This document shows positions 33,050 to 41,548 of a stretch of 64,000 bases of DNA, in pieces. Source of the stretch: Lachnospiraceae bacterium (GTDB lineage: Bacteria > Bacillota > Clostridia > Lachnospirales > Lachnospiraceae); assembly GCA_015057325.1 (NCBI GenBank), contig SVEQ01000003.1, positions 124,001 to 188,000 of the forward strand. The letters are read 5' to 3'. Under the pieces are notes generated by a model. It had not been told where the DNA came from and ran no database searches. It saw nothing but the letters and a program-made list of their open reading frames with translations. The position numbers and the translations under genes are program-made. Positions within the stretch are counted from its first letter, which is position 1; each line of letters starts with the position of its first letter.

Positions 33050-33071
33050 CAGCCGGCATAAAAGCCGGCTG
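33050..33071 (-). terminator. terminator after tpiA
   Basis: CAGCCGGC and GCCGGCTG form a perfect 8 bp stem with an ATAAAA loop. On the minus strand a TTTTTTG tail follows. It lies 25 bases after the tpiA stop and would end the gapA-pgk-tpiA transcript. Confidence 0.9.
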
Positions 33072-33096
33072 CAAAATTTACATATAGCAGTAAAAA

Positions 33097-33849
33097 TTAT
33101 TTGTTGTAGTTAACAATCTGACCGAAGTCTGCCTTAAGAGAAGCTCCTCCAACAAGACCACCGTCGATGTCAGGTTTTGCAAGAAGCTCTGCAGCATTAC
33201 CTGCATTCATAGATCCACCGTACTGGATACGTACTGCGTCAGCTGTTGCAGCATCGTAAATCTCAGCGATACAATCACGGATTCCCTTACATACTTCCTG
33301 TGCCTGATCAGATGTTGCAGTCTTACCTGTACCGATTGCCCAGATTGGCTCGTAAGCGATAACAAGCTTCTTAACATCATCAGCTGCTACACCGTCAAGG
33401 TCTGACTTAATCTGAAGACGAATCCAGTCCATAGTAACACCCATCTCTCTCTGCTCTAAAGACTCACCGCAGCAAAGAATTGGTGTAAGACCAGCCTCGA
33501 TTGCCTTCTTAACCTTCTTATTAAGAAGAACATCATCCTCTTTGAAGTAATCACGACGCTCTGAGTGACCGATGATAACATACTTAACACCAGCATCAAC
33601 GAGCATTGCAGCAGAAACCTCACCGGTATATGCTCCGCTCTCTTCAAAGTACATGTTCTCTGCACCAACCTCAACGTTAGTTCCCTTAACTGCCTCAACA
33701 ACAGGAACGATATCTACAGCAGGTACACAATATACTACATCTACATCATCATTAGCAACTAAAGGCTTTAACTCCTCAACAAGCTTAACAGCCTCTGAAG
33801 GAGTCTTGTTCATTTTCCAGTTTCCTGCAATTATTTTCTTTCTTGCCAT
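33097..33849 (-). CDS. tpiA: triosephosphate isomerase
   Basis: TpiA interconverts dihydroxyacetone phosphate and glyceraldehyde 3-phosphate. From the ATG at 33849 the protein has 250 residues and begins [17 protein letters not shown]. It has the catalytic His in IIGHSERR and Glu in [16 protein letters not shown]. An upstream in-frame start at 33906 would add 19 unrelated residues and is rejected. pgk lies 157 bases upstream. Confidence 0.97.
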   Translation of the reverse strand: MARKKIIAGNWKMNKTPSEAVKLVEELKPLVANDDVDVVYCVPAVDIVPVVEAVKGTNVEVGAENMYFEESGAYTGEVSAAMLVDAGVKYVIIGHSERRDYFKEDDVLLNKKVKKAIEAGLTPILCCGESLEQREMGVTMDWIRLQIKSDLDGVAADDVKKLVIAYEPIWAIGTGKTATSDQAQEVCKGIRDCIAEIYDAATADAVRIQYGGSMNAGNAAELLAKPDIDGGLVGGASLKADFGQIVNYNK

Positions 33850-33901
33850 CTCTAATCTCCATTCATTTCTATATATTCGCCAAATATTCAAAGCTCCGCC
33901 T

Positions 33902-34004
33902 CTCAACTAAGTTCACACTTCGTCTTCGACTCGTGTTCACTAAGTATCGATGCGTAAGTTCCGACTATAATTCGAACTTCACCTTCGGTTCGTTCTCATC
34001 AAGT
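33902..34004. repeat. two diverged copies of a ~45 bp intergenic repeat
   Basis: Between tpiA and pgk, 33902-33946 and 33960-34004 align with each other over about 45 bases (shared AACTT.AC.TTCG, GTTC.C and AAGT blocks). A shorter related stretch appears in the opposite sense near 63057-63084. No gene is supported here. The origin is unclear; an intergenic repeat family of the host is the simplest reading. Confidence 0.4.
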
Positions 34005-34006
34005 CG

Positions 34007-35218
34007 TCACTTATTATTAGCAGCTGCCACTCCAGGAAGTTCCTTACCCTCTAAGAACTCAAGTGAAGCTCCACCACCTGTTGAAATGTGGCTCATCTTG
34101 TCACCGAATCCAAGCTGGTTACAAGCTGCTGCTGAATCACCACCACCGATGATTGTTGTAGCATCTGTATCAGCCAATGCCTGAGCTACAGCGATTGTAC
34201 CTGCAGCAAGTGTAGGGTTCTCAAATACTCCCATAGGTCCGTTCCAAACAACAGTCTTAGCAGTCTTAGCTGCATCTGCGAAGAGTTCTCTTGTCTTCTC
34301 ACCGATATCAAGACCTTCCATATCAGCAGGAATTGAATCTGAAGGTACTGTTGAAACTTCGATAGGTCCATCGATTGGATCAGGGAATCCCTTAGCGATA
34401 ACTGTATCGATAGGAAGAAGAAGCTTCTTACCAAGCTTATCAGCCTTATCAAGCATCTCCTTACAGTAATCAAGCTTTGTATCATCTACAAGTGAAAGTC
34501 CAACCTCTTTACCCTGAGCCTTTAAGAATGTGTAAGCCATACCACCACCGATGATAAGAGTATCACACTTCTCAAGAAGATTAGAGATAACATTTAACTT
34601 ATCAGCAACCTTAGCACCACCAAGGATTGCAACAAAAGGGCGAACAGGATTCTCTACGGCATTACCGAGGAAATCAATCTCCTTCTGCATAAGATATCCA
34701 ACTACAGCTGTATCAACAAGTGAAGCAACACCTACGTTTGAGCAGTGAGCTCTGTGAGCTGTACCGAATGCATCGTTAACGAATACGTCACAGATAGACG
34801 CAAGATCCTTTGAGAAAGCCTCTCCGTTCTTTGTCTCTTCTGCACGGAAACGTGTATTCTCAAGTAAGATTACATCTCCGTCATTCATAGCCTCTACAGC
34901 AGCCTTTGCGTTAGGACCAACAACCTCAGGATCTGCAGCAAACTTAACATCCTGACCAAGGAGCTCTGAAAGTCTCTTAGCTACAGGAGCAAGTGTCTTA
35001 GTCTGCTTGTCCTCTTCTGTCTTAACCTTTCCAAGGTGTGAGCAAAGGATAACCTTACCACCATCAGCGATAAGCTTCTTGATTGTAGGAAGTGCAGCTA
35101 CAAGACGATTCTCATCTGTAATCTGACCATCCTTTAAAGGTACGTTGAAATCACAACGGCAAAGTACTCTCTTGCCTTTTACGTTGATATCATCTACTGA
35201 TTTCTTGTTTAATGACAT
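34007..35218 (-). CDS. pgk: phosphoglycerate kinase
   Basis: Pgk transfers phosphate from 1,3-bisphosphoglycerate to ADP. The 403-residue protein has the substrate-binding CRCDFNVPL and SHLGKV motifs, the hinge and nucleotide region GGAKVADKL, and the C-terminal [14 protein letters not shown] site lies just upstream of the ATG. gapA lies 103 bases upstream, separated by a hairpin. Confidence 0.98.
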   Translation of the reverse strand: MSLNKKSVDDINVKGKRVLCRCDFNVPLKDGQITDENRLVAALPTIKKLIADGGKVILCSHLGKVKTEEDKQTKTLAPVAKRLSELLGQDVKFAADPEVVGPNAKAAVEAMNDGDVILLENTRFRAEETKNGEAFSKDLASICDVFVNDAFGTAHRAHCSNVGVASLVDTAVVGYLMQKEIDFLGNAVENPVRPFVAILGGAKVADKLNVISNLLEKCDTLIIGGGMAYTFLKAQGKEVGLSLVDDTKLDYCKEMLDKADKLGKKLLLPIDTVIAKGFPDPIDGPIEVSTVPSDSIPADMEGLDIGEKTRELFADAAKTAKTVVWNGPMGVFENPTLAAGTIAVAQALADTDATTIIGGGDSAAACNQLGFGDKMSHISTGGGASLEFLEGKELPGVAAANNK

Positions 35219-35265
35219 TATTAAATCCTCCTATAAAATAAATTATTTAAATGAAACAAAAGAAG

Positions 35266-35287
35266 GTCCGGTCCAATAAGACCGGAC
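35266..35287 (-). terminator. hairpin between gapA and pgk
   Basis: GTCCGGTC pairs with GACCGGAC around CAATAA. On the minus strand a short CCTTCTTTTG tail follows. It may give partial termination so that gapA is expressed above pgk and tpiA. Confidence 0.75.
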
Positions 35288-35321
35288 CCCCGTTAGGTCA
35301 AGTTATTAACTAAAGTTAAAA

Positions 35322-36359
35322 TCAACCAAGCTCGGCGAAGTACTTAATTGTACGAACCATCTGAGATGTGTATGAGTTCTCGTTATCATACCAAGAAACT
35401 ACCTGTACCTCATAGAGATCATCAGCGATCTGGCTAACCATTGTCTGAGTTGCATCGAACAATGAACCAAATCTCATACCGATAACGTCTGAAGATACGA
35501 TAGGATCCTCATTGTATCCGAATGACTCGCTTGCAGCAGCCTTCATTGCAGCATTGATTCCGTCAACTGTAACACCAGCCTTCTTAACAACTGCTGTAAG
35601 GATTGTTGTAGAACCTGTAGGAACAGGAACACGCTGTGCAGAACCGATTAACTTACCATTCAACTCAGGGATAACAAGACCGATAGCCTTAGCAGCACCT
35701 GTTGAGTTAGGAACGATGTTAGCAGCACCTGCACGTGCACGACGAAGGTCACCCTTTCTGTGAGGACCATCAAGAATCATCTGGTCACCTGTGTAAGCAT
35801 GGATTGTGCTCATGATACCACTCTGGATAGGAGCGTACTTGTTAAGAGCATCTGCCATAGGTGCAAGACAGTTTGTTGTACATGAAGCAGCAGAGATAAT
35901 CTTATCATCTGTTGTTAATGTCTTCTCGTTAACTGAGAATACGATAGTCTTAAGATCGTTACCAGCTGGAGCTGAGATAACTACCTTCTTAGCACCTGCA
36001 TCGATATGAGCCTGTGACTTATCCTTTGAGCAGTAGAAACCTGTACACTCAAGTACAACGTCTACATCAAGCTCGCCCCAAGGACAGTTCTTAGCGTCTG
36101 CCTCTGCGTAGATCTTAAGTGTCTTACCGTCAACTGTAATTGTATTAGCATCGTCATCTGCTGAAACTGTGTGAGCACCCTCACCGATCTTTCCGCAATA
36201 TCCGCCCTGAGCTGTATCATACTTGAGCAAATGTGCAAGCATAGAAGGCTTTGTTAAATCGTTGATTGCAACTACCTCATAACCTGCTGCGTCAAACATC
36301 TGACGAAATGCAAGACGTCCGATACGTCCGAATCCATTAATCGCTACTTTTACTGCCAT
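35322..36359 (-). CDS. gapA: glyceraldehyde-3-phosphate dehydrogenase
   Basis: This NAD-dependent enzyme makes 1,3-bisphosphoglycerate. From the ATG at 36359, after AGGAGG, 345 residues are encoded beginning [18 protein letters not shown]. The catalytic Cys is in [15 protein letters not shown] and the partner His in IHAYTGDQ. An in-frame ATG at 36434 lies downstream of the promoter -10 box start region and has no ribosome site, so it is rejected. The gene has its own promoter at 36426-36454. Confidence 0.98.
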   Translation of the reverse strand: MAVKVAINGFGRIGRLAFRQMFDAAGYEVVAINDLTKPSMLAHLLKYDTAQGGYCGKIGEGAHTVSADDDANTITVDGKTLKIYAEADAKNCPWGELDVDVVLECTGFYCSKDKSQAHIDAGAKKVVISAPAGNDLKTIVFSVNEKTLTTDDKIISAASCTTNCLAPMADALNKYAPIQSGIMSTIHAYTGDQMILDGPHRKGDLRRARAGAANIVPNSTGAAKAIGLVIPELNGKLIGSAQRVPVPTGSTTILTAVVKKAGVTVDGINAAMKAAASESFGYNEDPIVSSDVIGMRFGSLFDATQTMVSQIADDLYEVQVVSWYDNENSYTSQMVRTIKYFAELG

Positions 36360-36425
36360 AGTAAAAATCCTCCTAATAATGTAAATTTCTTTTGTGGCGT
36401 CCTCTCTTTTGACACCCATGCCCCT

Positions 36426-36454
36426 ATCATACATTTTTTGATATTAAAATTCAA
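36426..36454 (-). promoter_or_regulatory. promoter of gapA
   Basis: On the minus strand TTGAAT (36454-36449) and TATGAT (36431-36426) are separated by 17 bases, about 70 bases ahead of the gapA ATG. The promoter faces away from the divergent PHP phosphatase gene. Confidence 0.75.
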
Positions 36455-36542
36455 GAGGAAATTAACAATTTATGGACGTTATTTTCCGCGTATGGTAAAA
36501 TACCCGTATAATAACGTATTTATATGGAAGGAAGGGAATTAT

Positions 36543-37367
36543 ATGATCACGGCAGACTTACACGTTCACTCATCATTTTCATCAGATTCTTCACAATCTC
36601 CCGTTTCTATTATAGAAGAATGTATCAACAAGGGCTTTTCTTATGTATATTTTACGGACCATCACGACATGGATTTTCCGGTTAGCCCCGATAATCCTGA
36701 TATGGATTTCCAGTTAGATTTTGATTCATACATCAAAACTCTTACTAAGTTAAAAGAAGAATACAAAGATAAAATTACGCTGTTAATCGGCGTCGAGCAG
36801 GGAATCTGTCCCGAAGTTGCTCCACGAATATCAGCTCTGTCAAACGCATATCCATTTGACTTTATTATAGGTTCATCACATCTTACCTGCTTATCGGTAA
36901 CTAAGGGTGACCCCTACTACCCTTCATATTATGAAGGCAAGTCATATATCGAAAGCTACCGACAGTATTTTGAATCGGAACTTGAAAATGTGCGCTTAAC
37001 GGACGGCTTTGATGTATACGGTCATCTAGACTATGCAGTACGCTACTGCCCTGACAAGTCCTTTGTATATAACTTTGATGATTACAGAGATGTATTCGAA
37101 GTATTGCTTAAGGAATTGATTTCTCGTGGCAAAGGCATTGAAATTAACACAGCAGGCATAACCAAAATCGGATATCCTCACCCTCACATTGAAGCACTTA
37201 AGCTATATAAGCAATTAGGTGGCGAGATAATCACTGTTGGAAGTGACGCACATGTCAAAGAAAACATTGGCTACGGCTTTGATGTTGCAGAAGATATTTT
37301 AAAATCCTTAGGCTATAACTACTACACAATATTTAAGAACAGAAAACCCGAGTTTTTACCACTCTAG
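36543..37367 (+). CDS. PHP-domain histidinol-phosphatase-like protein
   Basis: From the ATG at 36543, which follows GGAAGGAAGGG, 274 residues are encoded. Metal-binding motifs of the PHP fold are present: DLHVHSSFSSDS at the start, FTDHHDMD, GVEQGI, GSSHLT, and GSDAH near the end. This matches HisK-type histidinol phosphatases, which remove phosphate in the next-to-last part of histidine synthesis, although other PHP phosphoesterases look similar. Its distance from hisF and hisH leaves the substrate open. Confidence 0.85.
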   Translation: MITADLHVHSSFSSDSSQSPVSIIEECINKGFSYVYFTDHHDMDFPVSPDNPDMDFQLDFDSYIKTLTKLKEEYKDKITLLIGVEQGICPEVAPRISALSNAYPFDFIIGSSHLTCLSVTKGDPYYPSYYEGKSYIESYRQYFESELENVRLTDGFDVYGHLDYAVRYCPDKSFVYNFDDYRDVFEVLLKELISRGKGIEINTAGITKIGYPHPHIEALKLYKQLGGEIITVGSDAHVKENIGYGFDVAEDILKSLGYNYYTIFKNRKPEFLPL

Positions 37368-37390
37368 AATAAACATATGGAGGAGTTACA

Positions 37391-38119
37391 ATGAAAGAAC
37401 AGTTATACACTATACCCGTTAATGAGGTATTTGAAAGCGACTGCGAGTGCCCTTTATGCAAAATGAAGGAGCAGCTTGAAAGAAATGCTATCGAATATAC
37501 ACTAGGTCCAAGTTATATGGAAGACGATAATCGTGCCATGACTGATGAAGCAGGCTTTTGTGAAAAGCACATTCAGGCACTTTATGGTGAAAAGAACCGT
37601 TTAGGTCTTGCTTTGATTTTAAGCACACACATGCAAAAGATTAACAAGGATTTAAAAGCCATGACTGATAAGTCTACACCCACAGCGACTTCCCTCTTCA
37701 AGAAAAAAGAGGCTACCCCTATCGGCTCTTATGTAGATAAATTAAAAGACCGTTGCTTTATATGTGAGCGTATGAACGACACCTTTGACAGATACGTCGA
37801 TACAATATTTCATTTATACAAAAAAGACCCTGCCTTTGCAGGCAAGGTCCGTAATTCCAAAGGATTCTGCACTTATCACTTCGCTCTTCTTTATGATAAA
37901 GCACCTGACTTTCTCTCCAAAGAAGCGCTTGATAATTTCATCGCAGATATCAAAAACGTATATTTCTCCAACATGGAACGTATGCAGGAGGATATCGAAT
38001 GGTTTATCAACAAGTTCGATTACCGCTATCAGAACGAGCCTTGGAAAAATTCCAAAGACGCACTGCCACGTGCCATATTAAAAACTCATAGTACGATCAC
38101 TCCTGATTCAAAGGAATGA
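37391..38119 (+). CDS. DUF6062 family protein
   Basis: The 242-residue soluble protein begins MKEQLYTIPVNEVFESDCEC and contains two CxxC-type motifs (CPLCKM near residue 19 and CFICERM near 118) plus FCEKH and FCTYHF, suggesting two related metal-binding halves. This layout matches what I recall as DUF6062 of Lachnospiraceae. Function is unknown. It follows the PHP gene by 23 bases with a GGAGG site and ends back to back with glnS. Confidence 0.72.
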   Translation: MKEQLYTIPVNEVFESDCECPLCKMKEQLERNAIEYTLGPSYMEDDNRAMTDEAGFCEKHIQALYGEKNRLGLALILSTHMQKINKDLKAMTDKSTPTATSLFKKKEATPIGSYVDKLKDRCFICERMNDTFDRYVDTIFHLYKKDPAFAGKVRNSKGFCTYHFALLYDKAPDFLSKEALDNFIADIKNVYFSNMERMQEDIEWFINKFDYRYQNEPWKNSKDALPRAILKTHSTITPDSKE

Positions 38120-39811
38120 TTACTTGTTTGGCTTATAAGAACTCTTAAGCGATACAATTCTGTTAAATACAAGGTTGTCTTCTGTAGAGTCTTTGATGTC
38201 TGTACAGAAGAAACCGTTTCTTAAGAACTGGAAACGTTCACCCTTCTTAGTACCTGCAAATGCAGCTTCTAATTTACAATCCTTTAGTTCAACCAAAGAA
38301 TTAGGATTAAGATTAGAGTAATCTTCATTTAAGACCTCTTCTCCTTCCTTAATAAGATTCTCGTATAATCTTACTGTTGCATCAACACAAGTTGCAGCAT
38401 CTACCCAATGGATAGTTCCCTTAACCTTGCGGCCTTCAAAGCCTGAACCCGACTTAGTTGCAGGATCGTAAGTACAATGAACCTCAACAACCTTACCGTC
38501 AGCATCCTTAACAAAATCAGTACAGGTTACAAAGTATGCATTTTTGAGGCGTACTTCATTGCCCGGGAATAATCTGAAATACTTCTTAGGAGGCTCCTCC
38601 ATGAAGTCATCCCTTTCTATATATAACTCTTTGCTAAATGATACCCGTCTGCTTCCAAGCTCCTCATTCTCCTGATTATTCTCAACATCGAGAAGCTCCG
38701 ACTGTCCTTCAGGATAGTTATCAATCACAAGTTTAATCGGATCAAGTACTGCCATCATACGAGGCGCCTTCATCTTAAGGTCCTCTCTTATACAATACTC
38801 AAGCATTGCCATATCAGAAACTGAGTTAGCTTTAGAAATACCGGAAAGTTCTATGAACATACGGATAGCTTCCGGTGTTACACCCTTTCTTCTAAGTGCG
38901 CTGATTGACACAAGTCTTGGGTCATCCCAACCATCAACTACCTTGTCCTCAACAAGCTTTTTGATATATCTTTTTCCTGTTATTACATTCTGAAGATAAA
39001 GCTTTGCAAACTCAATCTGCTTAGGTGGGAACTCAAACTCAAGCTCATTTACTACCCAGTCATAGAGAGGTCTGTGATCCTCAAACTCAAGTGTACAGAT
39101 AGAATGTGTCACACCCTCAACCGCATCCTCAATAGGATGAGCGAAATCATACATAGGATAAATACACCATTTATCGCCTGTTCTGTGATGACTCATTCTT
39201 GCAATTCTGTATATTACAGGGTCACGCATATTAATATTAGGTGACGCCATATCAATCTTAGCACGAAGAACCTTAGAACCATCAGGAAACTCACCGTTTC
39301 TCATTCTTTCAAAAAGGTCAAGATTCTCCTCGACACTTCTGTTTCTGTAAGGGCTCTCCTTGCCCGGCTCCTTAAGTGTTCCTCTATATTCTCTAATCTC
39401 ATCAGCGGTAAGGTCACACACATATGCCTTGCCCTTTTTGATAAGCTTAATTGCACCCTCATACATTGCATCAAAATAATCTGACGCATAGTATATCTTA
39501 TCGCCAAAGTCAGCACCTAACCACTTAACATCCTCAAGAATCGAGTCAACGAACTCAGACTTCTCCTTTGTAGGATTTGTATCATCAAATCTTAAGTTAA
39601 ATGTTCCCTTGTACTCGCTAGCCAATCCAGAATTAAGGATTATAGACTTTGCGTGTCCGATATGAAGATATCCGTTAGGCTCCGGTGGAAATCTTGTAAC
39701 TATCTCCTTATACTTGCCCTCCGATAAATCCTTATCAATTATCTGCTCGATAAAGTTTCTTGATACTACTTCTTCATTATTCGCTTCAACATTATTGTTT
39801 ATATCACTCAT
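38120..39811 (-). CDS. glnS: glutaminyl-tRNA synthetase
   Basis: GlnRS charges tRNA-Gln directly. The 563-residue class I synthetase has the HIGH motif in [15 protein letters not shown] (about 43-57) and the following [10 protein letters not shown]. The region that aligns with KMSKS reads [15 protein letters not shown], directly before VDGWDDPRL. The C-terminal beta-barrel anticodon domain is complete. I take the second of two adjacent ATGs as start. The gene ends next to the DUF6062 gene and marks the border of the island that begins at 39915. Confidence 0.96.
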   Translation of the reverse strand: MSDINNNVEANNEEVVSRNFIEQIIDKDLSEGKYKEIVTRFPPEPNGYLHIGHAKSIILNSGLASEYKGTFNLRFDDTNPTKEKSEFVDSILEDVKWLGADFGDKIYYASDYFDAMYEGAIKLIKKGKAYVCDLTADEIREYRGTLKEPGKESPYRNRSVEENLDLFERMRNGEFPDGSKVLRAKIDMASPNINMRDPVIYRIARMSHHRTGDKWCIYPMYDFAHPIEDAVEGVTHSICTLEFEDHRPLYDWVVNELEFEFPPKQIEFAKLYLQNVITGKRYIKKLVEDKVVDGWDDPRLVSISALRRKGVTPEAIRMFIELSGISKANSVSDMAMLEYCIREDLKMKAPRMMAVLDPIKLVIDNYPEGQSELLDVENNQENEELGSRRVSFSKELYIERDDFMEEPPKKYFRLFPGNEVRLKNAYFVTCTDFVKDADGKVVEVHCTYDPATKSGSGFEGRKVKGTIHWVDAATCVDATVRLYENLIKEGEEVLNEDYSNLNPNSLVELKDCKLEAAFAGTKKGERFQFLRNGFFCTDIKDSTEDNLVFNRIVSLKSSYKPNK

Positions 39812-39914
39812 CATATATTCTCCATTTTTTGATTATAAAATTGCTAAACATTATTATGTTTATAACCTATTATAGTATGATTTGTCAACATAGTTAAAAA
39901 ACAATATACTTTTG

Positions 39915-40964
39915 TCATCTTTTTTCTTTTACTGCTTCATCGGCCAAAACATCCGCCTCATGGTTTCCCACAAATAACGTATGTGTTTTAAATATTTTTT
40001 TACATTCTTCTTCCATCAACGTTATTGGCTTTAAATATTTGTTGACATGAGAATAAATATGCATAAATTTTATTTCAACAGAATGTTCTGAGCAGTATTT
40101 TAAAATTTCATCGAAAAACTGCTTATAAACATGATTAAACTTTTTTTCAGTTGTTTTCATCATATCAGCAAGATACCAAAATACATTTTCATTATCGTGG
40201 CAAATATATCCGTTTTCCCCGGATTCAACAATCCAAAGAGCAGCTTTCATAGATGCAAGAAGTTCAGGAAGTTCATTTCGCTCTTTTTCATATTCACTCA
40301 TTTTCTTTTGTGCATCTTTTAATTTACCAATCAGGTCCTTCCCTTTTTGACCCTTAAGAAAATCAATATCTTTATTCTTCATTATTTTATTCGCGTCTTC
40401 AATAATTGAACTTAGATCTGTTCCTTTAAATTTAATTTCGTCTTTAGAATAAGTTTCATTGTTATCTTTCTTCTTCAGGATATAAACTCCGTACCCAACT
40501 TTATCCACTGAGTGCGAACCATCTGTAAAAATATAGGTATTATTATCATTTCCATCGTATTTTATGGCTTTAAAAGAAATTATACCATCAAAGTTTCCAA
40601 TACCATCCCACACCGAACTTTCACCGTGCATCTTGTTTTCTTCGATGTTTTCAACATATACTACTCGCTTCTTTTGATGAACAATATACGCCCCATCATT
40701 GAGTTCTTTTTCTTCTCCGTCCCATTTTTCCTCTTTATAAGTTTCATTTATAACATCTTCAACAGCAACAATGGCATCTGCTTCGTTATCAAATTTGTAT
40801 ATATCAACGCATTCTTTTGTATGCTCGTAATCCTTAACCATTTTATATTTTTCTAATATTGTTTTTTTATTCTCTCCAGAGATAGCTTTGACTACGCTGC
40901 TGTTAAGAATAAATGTACCCGGAAGGAAAACAAGAATATAACCTTTGGCTTTTTTACAACTCAC
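39915..40964 (-). CDS. RNase H-like nuclease lacking the usual N-terminal hybrid-binding domain
   Basis: The 349-residue protein has an RNase H1 fold in its C-terminal two thirds: the first catalytic Asp in YIFTDGSHS (near residue 148), Glu in NELPELLASMKAALW (near 233), a probable third acid in CHDNENV and the last in GNHEADVLADEA, with the handle-like basic helices between. About 75 extra residues separate the first strand and the Glu. The first 140 residues are unrelated to the hybrid-binding domain normally found there; that domain is instead at the start of the large protease in the same operon. It should cleave RNA in RNA-DNA hybrids. It is the last gene of the seven-gene unit. Confidence 0.82.
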   Translation of the reverse strand: MSCKKAKGYILVFLPGTFILNSSVVKAISGENKKTILEKYKMVKDYEHTKECVDIYKFDNEADAIVAVEDVINETYKEEKWDGEEKELNDGAYIVHQKKRVVYVENIEENKMHGESSVWDGIGNFDGIISFKAIKYDGNDNNTYIFTDGSHSVDKVGYGVYILKKKDNNETYSKDEIKFKGTDLSSIIEDANKIMKNKDIDFLKGQKGKDLIGKLKDAQKKMSEYEKERNELPELLASMKAALWIVESGENGYICHDNENVFWYLADMMKTTEKKFNHVYKQFFDEILKYCSEHSVEIKFMHIYSHVNKYLKPITLMEEECKKIFKTHTLFVGNHEADVLADEAVKEKR

Positions 40965-41021
40965 TGCTCTTATCCTTTTATCTTTTACTCTATTTTTATT
41001 ATATCATTACTCTTCAACAGT

Positions 41022-41249
41022 TTAGGGGTTTAAATATTTAGCAACCATTTTCATTACAAAAGCAGAAACAGCTTTGGTATCATATCCGAGAATATTGTCG
41101 GCTTTTTTCTCTTTGAGGACAGATGTTAAATCATTCAGATTTTCATCGTTAATACACTCTAATAGTAATTTTTTAAGATTGTTTGATGCATAACATTTCA
41201 TCTGGACTGATGCTTTTCTATCCGTAATAGTATAAATAGCCTCTGTCAT
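41022..41249 (-). CDS. 75-residue protein of the island, unknown
   Basis: The product MTEAIYTITDRKASVQMKCY... is short, mixed alpha/beta and soluble, with no motif that I recognise. It lies 57 bases before the RNase H gene and 37 bases after the repeat protein gene, in the same orientation as the whole island, which is the main support for it being real. Confidence 0.6.
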   Translation of the reverse strand: MTEAIYTITDRKASVQMKCYASNNLKKLLLECINDENLNDLTSVLKEKKADNILGYDTKAVSAFVMKMVAKYLNP

Positions 41250-41286
41250 TCTCTGTGTTATCTTCCAGTATTCTCTTCCCCAAGAT

Positions 41287-41505
41287 TCATCCGGTTTTTT
41301 CTTTATTATTATCTATCCATGTTTTGGGTACATAATTTGTATCTATCCATGTTTTGGGTACATAATTTGTATCTCTCACACCCCACCCACGTATTTCTCT
41401 ATTCAACTTAAGTACAGAAATACGGGTGTCGTCTACCCATGATTGGGGAACATTATACAAGTCGGGTATAATCCAGTTATCATTCGTTTTGTTCTTATTA
41501 TTCAT
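41287..41505 (-). CDS. small protein with repeated TNYVPKTWID unit
   Basis: From the ATG at 41505, six bases after GAGGGGA, 72 residues are encoded. The C-terminal third contains TNYVPKTWID twice in a row, and earlier a degenerate copy NVPQSWVDDT. The DNA of the two perfect copies (41311-41340 and 41341-41370) is an exact 30 bp tandem duplication. The protein is small, polar and Trp-rich. It directly follows the large protease gene, so an adaptor, inhibitor or substrate role is possible but unproven. Confidence 0.65.
   Translation of the reverse strand: MNNKNKTNDNWIIPDLYNVPQSWVDDTRISVLKLNREIRGWGVRDTNYVPKTWIDTNYVPKTWIDNNKEKTG
41311..41370. repeat. exact 30 bp tandem duplication
   Basis: Two identical 30-base units lie head to tail and encode ten residues each (TNYVPKTWID) in the small island protein. 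Identity without any change suggests a recent duplication or copy-number change. Confidence 0.9.
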
Positions 41506-41548
41506 CGTCCCCTCCTTTCTGCAAGAACACATAATCAAGTCTACAATA

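Noticed and set aside
35806-36009. Plus-strand frames within gapA, pgk and tpiA
   Set aside because: Antisense shadows of highly conserved glycolytic genes with strong codon bias.
41311-41370. Two 30 bp direct repeats considered as a CRISPR remnant
   Set aside because: The units touch each other without spacers and encode a protein repeat in frame; there are no cas genes.
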